From assembly GCA_964409635.1 (NCBI GenBank), contig CAYPEL010000003.1, positions 1-40,921 of the forward strand: a stretch of 40,921 nucleotides of DNA, in the 5' to 3' direction. The notes under the pieces were generated by a model that was given only the letters and a program-made list of their open reading frames with translations, did no database searches and was not told the DNA's origin. Shown here one piece after another: positions 34,439-40,921 of the stretch; the stretch's first letter is position 1; every line of letters begins with the position of its first letter. Source of the DNA: CAYPEL01 sp964409635 (lineage in GTDB: Bacteria; Pseudomonadota; Gammaproteobacteria; DSM-19610). The translations under genes and the position numbers were made by a program.

Positions 34439-35707
34439 ATGAACACTGGCCATTCGGCGCGTTTCGTCAGCCGACTCACCAGAGATACGCTGGCGCTCAT
34501 TCTGGCAGGTGGCCGGGGTTCCCGGCTCAAGCAACTGACCCTGTGGCGCGCCAAACCTTCAGTTCCGTTTGGGGGTAAGTTCCGGATTGTCGATTTCCCC
34601 TTGTCCAATTGCCTGAACTCCGGTATCCGGCAGATCGGTTTGCTGACCCAGTACAAAGCGCATTCATTGATCAAACACATTCAGCAGGGCTGGGGTTTTC
34701 TGCGCGGCGAGTTTGGCGAATTTGTCGAGTTATTACCGGCCCAGCAGCGTATCGTATCATCCTGGTATGCGGGTACCGCCGATGCGATCTACCAGAACCT
34801 GGATATCATCCGCACCCATGACCCGGCATATGTGCTGGTTCTGGCAGGGGATCACATCTATAAGATGGACTATGGTCCAATGATTGCCCAGCATGTAGAA
34901 AATCAGGCCGACATGACCGTGGGCTGTATTGACATTGATCTGCTGCGCGCACGTGAGTACGGTGTCATGACCGTGGATGGCAATAACCAGGTCATCGAAT
35001 TCAATGAAAAACCTAGCCAACCCCAGCCTATACCTGGATCTAACAACCTGGCGCTGGCTTCCATGGGAATTTATGTATTCAACACAAAGTTCCTGTACGA
35101 ACAATTAATCAAGGACGCTGACAATTCTAATTCAACCCACGATTTTGGACACGATATTATTCCTGCAATCATCAGCAACTACCAAATTTTTGCCTACCCG
35201 TTCCGTGATTCAGAAACCGGGCGCCAGGCTTACTGGCGTGATGTCGGTACGGTGGATGCTTTCTGGGAAGCCAATCTGGAATTGATCGGTATCACACCGG
35301 AGCTAAATTTGTACGATGCTAACTGGCCTATCTGGACCTATCAGGAACAATTGCCGCCGGCCAAGTTTGTATTTGACGACGATGACCGCCGCGGTATGGC
35401 GGTGGATTCGATGGTTTCAGGCGGTTGTGTGATTTCCGGTGCGACGGTGCGGCACTCACTGTTGTTCTCTAACGTCAAAGTTAATTCTTACGCGACAGTG
35501 GAAAACGCCGTAGTGCTGCCGGAAGTTGTCGTGGGACGGCACTCGAGGATCAACAAAGCGGTCATCGACAAGGGCTGTAAGATTCCACCGAATACGATTA
35601 TCGGTGAAGACCCGGAGCAGGATGCCGAACGTTTTTATGTGTCGCCGGGGGGTGTTGTATTGATAACGCCGGAAATGCTGGGCCAGGAGCTACATCATGT
35701 CCGCTAA
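34439..35707 (+). CDS. glgC: Glucose-1-phosphate adenylyltransferase GlgC
   Basis: This 422-aa ADP-glucose pyrophosphorylase makes ADP-glucose for glycogen synthesis. Motifs are ALILAGGRGSRLKQLT (nucleotide binding), KPSVPFGGKFRIVDFPLSN, VLAGDHIYKMDY, EFNEKP and a C-terminal left-handed beta-helix domain. AGGAGAA lies 8 nt before the ATG. The 3' end overlaps the GH57 gene by 11 bp, indicating translational coupling. Confidence 0.97.
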   Translation: MNTGHSARFVSRLTRDTLALILAGGRGSRLKQLTLWRAKPSVPFGGKFRIVDFPLSNCLNSGIRQIGLLTQYKAHSLIKHIQQGWGFLRGEFGEFVELLPAQQRIVSSWYAGTADAIYQNLDIIRTHDPAYVLVLAGDHIYKMDYGPMIAQHVENQADMTVGCIDIDLLRAREYGVMTVDGNNQVIEFNEKPSQPQPIPGSNNLALASMGIYVFNTKFLYEQLIKDADNSNSTHDFGHDIIPAIISNYQIFAYPFRDSETGRQAYWRDVGTVDAFWEANLELIGITPELNLYDANWPIWTYQEQLPPAKFVFDDDDRRGMAVDSMVSGGCVISGATVRHSLLFSNVKVNSYATVENAVVLPEVVVGRHSRINKAVIDKGCKIPPNTIIGEDPEQDAERFYVSPGGVVLITPEMLGQELHHVR

Positions 35708-37406
35708 GGGTGCACTGCATGTGGTGTTGTGCTGGCATATGCACCAGCCACAGTATCGTGACCACGCCAAGGGTGAATACAAATTACCCTGGACCTATTT
35801 GCACGCCATTAAAGACTACGTTGACATGGCCGCGCACCTCGAAGCGGTGCCCGATGCCAAAGCGGTGGTTAATTTTGCACCCGTACTGCTCGACCAGTTA
35901 GCCGACTATGCGGTACAGGTACGTGGCTACCTGGATCAAGGTAAACCGATTCGCGATCCGCTACTGGCGGCGCTGGTAGAACCGGTATTGCCAGCACACC
36001 CAGAACGTAAACTGGAACTGATCAACGATTGCCTGCGGGTTAACCGGCATCGCGTCATCGAGCGTTTCCCAGCCTATGCTTCACTCGCCCGGCTGGCAGA
36101 AGTTTTTCACGAGCATTGCGAAGATGCCGTCTATGCCAGCGACCAGTTTATAATCGATCTGCTGGTCTGGTATCACCTTGGCTGGATGGCCGAAACCGTG
36201 CGCCGCGAAAATCTGCTGGTCAAACGTCTGCAGGAAAAAGCCCAGGGCTTCACGATACACGACCGGCGGGAATTGCTGGGTTTGATCGGCGAATTATTGG
36301 GCGGCATAATCGACCGTTACAAACTACTGGCCGAAAATGGCCAGGTGGAATTGTCAGTGACACCGTATGCGCATCCCATCACGCCCTTGTTGCTGGATCT
36401 GAATAGCGCACGTGAAGCCATGCCGGAAGTCCCGTTGCCGGATGCAAACAACTACCCGGGTGGTGAGGAACGCGCACACTGGCATGTCAAAGCGGGCATC
36501 GACCTGTTTGAACGTTATTTCGGATTCAAGCCAACCGGTTGCTGGCCTGCAGAAGGAGGTGTCAGTACCGACACACTGGCGCTGATCGATGAATATGATT
36601 TCCGATGGACAGCAACCGGCGAATCAGTTTTACGCCATAGCCTGCGTGATCATGTGAGTGAAGAAGCCTCCGCTGCACTGGATGCCGTTATGCAGGGCTA
36701 TCGCTTACCGGGTCAGAAAATCACCTGTTTTTTTCGGGACGACACGCTGTCAGATGAAATTGGTTTCACCTACCAGGACTGGCACGCCGATGATGCCGTG
36801 AGTAACTTTATTCATCGCCTGGAACAGATGCAGGCCGCGTATCCTGACCGGAAACTGGTAGTGCCGATCATTCTCGATGGTGAGAATGCCTGGGAGTCCT
36901 ATCCCGAGAACGCCTATCACTTTCTTCATACATTATATAAATACCTTGCCGCGCATGAGACGCTGCAGTTATCGACATTTTCAGAATGCCTCGATGCCGG
37001 CGTTGAAACCGCAGAACTCGCGGGCATGACCAGTGGCTCCTGGGTCTACGGCACCTTTTCCACCTGGATCGGTGACCGTGACAAAAACCGCGGCTGGGAT
37101 ATGTTGATCGATGCCAAAAAAACCTATGACAAGGTGGTCAAAGCAGGCACACTAAAACCTGAAAAGCTGCTGGCAGTGCAGGAACAACTGGCCATCTGCG
37201 AAGGCTCAGACTGGTTCTGGTGGTTCGGTGATTACAACCCGTCGGATACGGTCAGTGATTTTGAAGCCCTGTTCCGCGAACACCTGTCAAACCTATACGC
37301 CTTGCTGGCGGTAGAGCCACCGGAATACCTGGCCCATACATTCTCCAGGGGCTCGGGTGCGCCTGCACTAGGCGGCGTAATGCGTCATGGTCAAGCACAA
37401 GAGTAA
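35697..37406 (+). CDS. Glycoside hydrolase family 57 protein
   Basis: This 569-aa GH57 enzyme of the alpha-amylase/glucanotransferase/branching group has an N-terminal VVLCWHMHQPQYRD, a Glu-containing GCWPAEGGVSTDTLALIDEYDFRW region where the nucleophile is expected, and ILDGENAWESYPENAYHFLHTLY, where the acid/base aspartate is expected. No signal peptide is seen, so it acts on intracellular glucan. It overlaps glgC, so it belongs to the glycogen operon. Whether it debranches, transfers or hydrolyses cannot be read from the sequence. Confidence 0.93.
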   Translation: MSAKGALHVVLCWHMHQPQYRDHAKGEYKLPWTYLHAIKDYVDMAAHLEAVPDAKAVVNFAPVLLDQLADYAVQVRGYLDQGKPIRDPLLAALVEPVLPAHPERKLELINDCLRVNRHRVIERFPAYASLARLAEVFHEHCEDAVYASDQFIIDLLVWYHLGWMAETVRRENLLVKRLQEKAQGFTIHDRRELLGLIGELLGGIIDRYKLLAENGQVELSVTPYAHPITPLLLDLNSAREAMPEVPLPDANNYPGGEERAHWHVKAGIDLFERYFGFKPTGCWPAEGGVSTDTLALIDEYDFRWTATGESVLRHSLRDHVSEEASAALDAVMQGYRLPGQKITCFFRDDTLSDEIGFTYQDWHADDAVSNFIHRLEQMQAAYPDRKLVVPIILDGENAWESYPENAYHFLHTLYKYLAAHETLQLSTFSECLDAGVETAELAGMTSGSWVYGTFSTWIGDRDKNRGWDMLIDAKKTYDKVVKAGTLKPEKLLAVQEQLAICEGSDWFWWFGDYNPSDTVSDFEALFREHLSNLYALLAVEPPEYLAHTFSRGSGAPALGGVMRHGQAQE

Positions 37407-37617
37407 GCCTCATTCTAATTACCACCCCGCTAACTATAAAGCTCCCTTTCCCCCAGGAGAGCCCCGTAGGGTGGGTGAAACACATCACTTACATACGGTA
37501 TCCGGTGGCTTTCATCCAGTCTACAAAACTTTTGCGGCACCCTTACCTGGAAGAGGGAAGCAAATTAGATGTTTTTTCATTGCCCCGATTATCAAATAGC
37601 TAACAAGTAAAAAAACA

Positions 37618-39087
37618 GTGAACCCCAATATCTTCAACCAACGTCGCGCCGGTGTACTGCTGCACCCCACGTCATTACCAGGCACTCCCGGTAACGGTGA
37701 CCTCGGCGCAGAGGCCTACCGCTTCATAGACCTCCTGGCAGACAATGGATTCACCCTCTGGCAAATGCTACCCCTCGGCCCCACCCACGAAGACCTGTCT
37801 CCCTACCAATGCCAGTCGGTTCACGCCGGTAGTTACCGGTTAATAAACCTGCAACAATTAACCGACGCAGGCTGGCTGGACGACGCAAGTATTACTGATA
37901 CCGGCGCATCCGATGGTCAACGCCACAATAAATTAAACAACGCTCACACAGGGTTTAAACGCAAAGCATCAGCAGCCGAGCGCCAAGCCTATCAGGATTT
38001 TATACAAAGGCACGCAAACTGGTTGGATGATTTCGCCCTGTACCAATCGATCAAACAGGAACAAAACGGTATGTCCTGGGCGCAGTGGCCAGCACCGTTG
38101 CGCGACCGGGAAGAAGAAGCCCTGGCCTCTGCGCGCCACCGCTTGACAGAGGCCATATCGCAAGCCCGATTTGAACAGTTTCTGTTTTTCAGGCAGTGGC
38201 ACCAACTACGCGACTACGCAAACCAGCGCGGGGTGTTACTGTTCGGCGATATCCCGATCTTTGTGGCGTACGACAGCGCTGACGTGTGGGCAAACCGCGG
38301 CTATTTCTCACTCAATGCACAGGGTGAGCAGGAAACCGTAGCCGGTGTGCCACCAGATTATTTTTCCGATACCGGTCAGCGCTGGGGAAACCCGCTGTAC
38401 CGCTGGGACAAATTGCAGCACGACGGTTATCACTGGTGGATAGAACGCATCGGTACCCAACTGGAATTATTTGACCTGATTAGAATAGATCATTTCCGGG
38501 GCTTTGAAGCTTACTGGGAAATCGATGCTGCAGAAGAGACAGCCATTAACGGCCACTGGAAACAAGGTCCGGGCAAGAAAATATTCCAGGCTTTACAAAC
38601 CGCCTTTGAAAACCTGCCACTGGTTGCTGAAGACCTGGGCGTGATAACGCCACAAGTAACCCAATTGCGCGAACAGTTCGGCTTGCCGGGCATGAAAATA
38701 TTACAGTTCGCCTTTGACGGCTCGCACGATAACCCTTATTTACCGCATAACCACGAACCGATGAGTGTGGTTTATACCGGCACACACGATAATGACACCA
38801 CGTTGGGTTGGTACCACTCGTTGAATGATGGGCAACGTGAAATAATTGCCCGGTATTTCGGGCAGTCACCAGAACAGATGCCCTGGTTACTGATACGTGC
38901 GGCACTGGCCTCTGTCGCACGCATGGTTATTTTACCCATGCAGGATTTGTTATCACTTGGCAGTGAGCACCGCATGAACATCCCTGGCGTCGCCGAAAAT
39001 AATTGGCAATGGCGGTTTGATTGGCAGCAGATTGATAACAGGGATTTGGAGAAAGTGCGTGGCTGGGTTTCTATGTATGGGAGGTAA
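37618..39087 (+). CDS. malQ: 4-alpha-glucanotransferase MalQ
   Basis: This 489-aa GH77 amylomaltase has LHPTSLPGTPGNGDLG, LLPLGP-like WQMLPLGPT, IRIDHFRGF (nucleophile Asp), VAEDLGVIT (acid Glu) and TGTHDNDTTLGW. It rearranges short maltodextrins released from glycogen. The start is GTG with a weak ribosome binding site. A 211-bp gap separates it from the GH57 gene; the gap carries a CCCGTAGGGTGGGTG stretch like common extragenic repeats but no gene. Confidence 0.96.
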   Translation: MNPNIFNQRRAGVLLHPTSLPGTPGNGDLGAEAYRFIDLLADNGFTLWQMLPLGPTHEDLSPYQCQSVHAGSYRLINLQQLTDAGWLDDASITDTGASDGQRHNKLNNAHTGFKRKASAAERQAYQDFIQRHANWLDDFALYQSIKQEQNGMSWAQWPAPLRDREEEALASARHRLTEAISQARFEQFLFFRQWHQLRDYANQRGVLLFGDIPIFVAYDSADVWANRGYFSLNAQGEQETVAGVPPDYFSDTGQRWGNPLYRWDKLQHDGYHWWIERIGTQLELFDLIRIDHFRGFEAYWEIDAAEETAINGHWKQGPGKKIFQALQTAFENLPLVAEDLGVITPQVTQLREQFGLPGMKILQFAFDGSHDNPYLPHNHEPMSVVYTGTHDNDTTLGWYHSLNDGQREIIARYFGQSPEQMPWLLIRAALASVARMVILPMQDLLSLGSEHRMNIPGVAENNWQWRFDWQQIDNRDLEKVRGWVSMYGR

Positions 39088-39106
39088 GTTGTTAATCGGC
39101 CCGTAG

Positions 39107-39403
39107 CTAAACGTGATCCGTCAGGGCTATATTTTCAAATACATGGCTGAGTGGACTAATCACCGCATGCCCACCCCGCTCGAGGACATGAGTATAAATC
39201 TGCGTAGTACGCAAATACTTGTGCCCCAGCTGTTCTTGCACGGTGCGAATGTCCATACCCCGTTCAAGCAAATGTGTTACAAAAGAATGCCGTTTATGCC
39301 GTAGCGCATGGCAATTAATCTTCTTGGGCAGGCCGGATTTGTCTGAGGATTTATTGACCAAACCACATCTTTCATATTTTGAAAGTTGTCGGTTATTACT
39401 CAC
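39107..39403 (-). pseudogene. C-terminal remnant of a tyrosine recombinase (integron-integrase-like)
   Basis: This 98-aa frame matches the end of a tyrosine recombinase: CHALRH, HSFVTHLLERGMDIRTVQEQLGH and the tyrosine in TQIYTHVLERGGHAVISPL. The GG-V-SPL tail is typical of IntI-like and related proteins. The N-terminal two thirds are missing. Within the normally invariant LRHSFATH block there is an extra Lys-Arg-His, produced by a 9-bp in-frame duplication (ATGCCG TTT ATGCCG at 39287-39301 on the plus strand). No attC or att sites were recognised. It is probably inactive. Confidence 0.82.
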
Positions 39404-39422
39404 TCTTTAATTGTTTTGCAAG

Positions 39423-39440
39423 AAAGGGGCAAAGCCCTTT
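39423..39440. terminator. Possible terminator hairpin
   Basis: AAAGGG (39423-39428) and CCCTTT (39435-39440) form a short stem with a 6-nt loop and a T-run on the right. It could end transcription arriving from the lectin-like gene on the minus strand, 120 bp away. Weak evidence. Confidence 0.3.
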
Positions 39441-39562
39441 TATGTGGATAACTCAACCCGCCCCGTTTCATTTTTTCGGTCTGCCTTGTTTGTCATCTCC
39501 AATCCTCCTACTCAAAACTTTGGAACCTTAGGCCCCTTTTCCGACCCCTTACCATGGATAGA

Positions 39563-40180
39563 TTACCAACCTCCAGGCCGACCATCAGGATAGCGAATGC
39601 CGGGAATTGCTGAAGGTGATACAAATTCCCATTGTTGATATTTGTTCCCGCCTTTTACACATTGCTCCAAAGAGATAGGTCGCACCAGATGTTTCACAGG
39701 ATGATTGCGCGTGCCTATGGACAGCTTAGATGGTTCTGCATCGACTTCGATACAAAGCTCTGGGCCGCCCTTTAAACGCAACTGACCAGCGATCAACTCC
39801 CAGTCTTGGTTGATGTCATCAGCATCACACTCCGCCAATATTAACTGTGCGCCTTGACTCATTTTTTCAGCGGCCACACAACGTTTAAATTCTGGCATCG
39901 TCAATCTGTTAGACTTTTCGAGTAATGCAGGGAGAAATCGCCCATCATAATTCCAAAATCCGTCTTTACAGGTGTGTACGACCAATGCAGCGTGGATATC
40001 TGTATTGGCCAAATGACCAGGAATATCGATACATAGCCCACGATTTGGATCGTCCAGACGATCGTTCAATTTGACAAATTCACCTGCCTCTTTATCTGGC
40101 GCACCAGGAAACGTCTCTTGAGAAAATACGCTATGCGACCAAGCAACCAGGACAAGCCCATAAATAGCTAATTTTTTCAT
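39563..40180 (-). CDS. Secreted ricin-type beta-trefoil lectin-like protein
   Basis: This 205-aa protein has a signal peptide (MKKLAIYGLVLVAWSHSVFS). Cysteine-paired repeats follow in which carbohydrate-binding QxW-like signatures recur: CIDIPG...VVHTCKD, then CVAAEK...LILAECDADDINQDWEL, and LCIEVD...ISLEQCVKGGNKYQQWEF. This is the ricin B beta-trefoil plan. The role is unknown; it probably binds glycans outside the cell or in the periplasm. It sits next to a recombinase remnant in a lower-GC tract, suggesting accessory DNA. Confidence 0.75.
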   Translation of the reverse strand: MKKLAIYGLVLVAWSHSVFSQETFPGAPDKEAGEFVKLNDRLDDPNRGLCIDIPGHLANTDIHAALVVHTCKDGFWNYDGRFLPALLEKSNRLTMPEFKRCVAAEKMSQGAQLILAECDADDINQDWELIAGQLRLKGGPELCIEVDAEPSKLSIGTRNHPVKHLVRPISLEQCVKGGNKYQQWEFVSPSAIPGIRYPDGRPGGW

Positions 40181-40244
40181 GAAATTTCTAGCTCCTTAAA
40201 AAATATTTTAGTAAGTTCGTTATTTTCTGACATATATAGATTCC

Positions 40245-40832
40245 TTACTTACCAAACCACATGCGTGATAAGGTGTTGTCTTTACGTACAAACTGGTGGT
40301 ACAACGCAGCAATGGCATGTCCTAATATAAGCATCCAAACAAGCCATGAACCCATAATATCTTTATGAATAAAATCCATCGGTTTTTCAAACTCATCAAA
40401 GGTCAAACCTAGCCAATCAAAAAAAAAGTTAGAATATAAAGCCGTATCTTCAAACTTTGGTATTTCAAATAAAAAGAAATATTCAGTATTTGCTCCTGTG
40501 CCAAAATAACCTGTCAGTACCATGATGAATATCATTGCATAAAGCGTATAGTGACCCATATGAACGGCTAGATGCTCTAAGCGTGTCACTGACTCTAGTT
40601 GAGGTGTTTTATTGACTGTTTTCCAGAGAATCCTCAAAACAAAAATAACACCCATGGTTATGCCAATGGATAAATGCAACTGTAATATTGTCCAGTTTTC
40701 ACTTGTTTTATCTTCTGTGAACCAACGACGATAGTAGACTGAAGCATATGAAAGAGAAATCATCAAAGCGGTTAACCAGTGAAACCATTTTGCAACCGTA
40801 CCGTAGCTTTTATCTGTATTCTTAAAAGTCAT
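40245..40832 (-). CDS. Cytochrome b561 family protein (CybB-like)
   Basis: This 195-aa membrane protein has four helices and haem-ligand histidines: KWFHWLTALM (helix 1), LQLHLSIGITMGVIFVLRI (helix 2), HMGHYTLYAMI (helix 3) and ILGHAIAALYHQFV (helix 4), ending in LSRMWFGK. These are typical of prokaryotic cytochrome b561, which passes electrons from quinol. There is a longer loop with acidic and aromatic residues between helices 3 and 4 than in E. coli CybB. It is separated from the lectin-like gene by 64 bp. Confidence 0.9.
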   Translation of the reverse strand: MTFKNTDKSYGTVAKWFHWLTALMISLSYASVYYRRWFTEDKTSENWTILQLHLSIGITMGVIFVLRILWKTVNKTPQLESVTRLEHLAVHMGHYTLYAMIFIMVLTGYFGTGANTEYFFLFEIPKFEDTALYSNFFFDWLGLTFDEFEKPMDFIHKDIMGSWLVWMLILGHAIAALYHQFVRKDNTLSRMWFGK

Positions 40833-40921
40833 TAAGGTTCGCTCGTTATCGATTTATTAAACCTGCTTTTAATAGGCTCACGTTCCCATGTGTAAATACG
40901 CCCATATACGCTCTATGTTCA

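Noticed and set aside
39404..39562. attC-like or attachment site next to the recombinase remnant
   Set aside because: I could not find the inverted core motifs of an attC site or direct repeats at the borders.
1..40921. CRISPR arrays, tRNA or rRNA genes
   Set aside because: No regularly spaced repeats, and no cloverleaf or rRNA-like sequence was seen on either strand.

Overview
The window looks like a gammaproteobacterial chromosome segment of moderate GC. The supporting signs are a MotC/MotD-type flagellar stator pair followed by a DUF2802 gene, a glgB/glgC/GH57/malQ glycogen block, an AmmeMemoRadiSam trio and a REP-type palindromic element. I cannot fix the genus.

Layout. (1) 246-2588 (+): stator genes motC and motD, a small charged protein and a DUF2802 protein. 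(2) 2562-3497 (-): a PRPP-synthetase paralogue. 3644-4555 (+): a membrane-anchored pentapeptide-repeat protein. (3) About 4.9-26.2 kb: a biosynthetic island with two divergent arms. The minus arm runs from 21645 leftwards: a small carrier protein, four NRPS or NRPS-part genes, a methyltransferase gene, a HupE-like protein, an HTTM-like membrane protein, an AT-rich acyltransferase and a broken B12/radical-SAM gene. The plus arm (21936-26216) holds an ornithine cyclodeaminase-like enzyme, an acyl-CoA-dehydrogenase-like flavoenzyme, a stand-alone adenylation enzyme and a DCC-family (DUF393) thiol-disulfide oxidoreductase. (4) 26.6-29.4 kb: amrA, amrB and amrS. (5) 29638-32061: a hydrolase-subtilase fusion. 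(6) 32.1-39.1 kb: glgB, glgC, GH57 and malQ. (7) 39.1-40.8 kb: a recombinase remnant, a secreted ricin-type lectin-like protein and a cytochrome b561.

The NRPS island is the exciting part. I infer that the plus arm plus the 81-aa carrier protein makes a prolyl-derived (pyrroline or pyrrole-2-carboxyl) starter: ornithine to proline, activation, loading and oxidation on the carrier, as in PltF/PltL/PltE-type pathways. The first NRPS has an adenylation domain whose specificity residues read DLTKIGEVGK, the asparagine-type code. It is interrupted between cores A8 and A9 by a full PP-loop ATP-pyrophosphatase with zinc-ribbon cysteines, of the type seen in sugar amidotransferases and tRNA thiolases. 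The second module is interrupted at the same place by a GAMT-like methyltransferase, but there the interrupted module is broken into three separate genes (C-A1..A8 / MT / A9-A10-PCP). The last NRPS (TubC-like docking, C, remnant A, PCP, TE) has lost adenylation cores A1-A6. Together this suggests a small peptide with a pyrrole-like cap, an Asn-derived residue converted to an amidine or thioamide, and a methylated residue. The HupE, HTTM and DCC partners hint at a membrane, redox or metal role. The architecture is read directly from sequence; the chemistry is inference.
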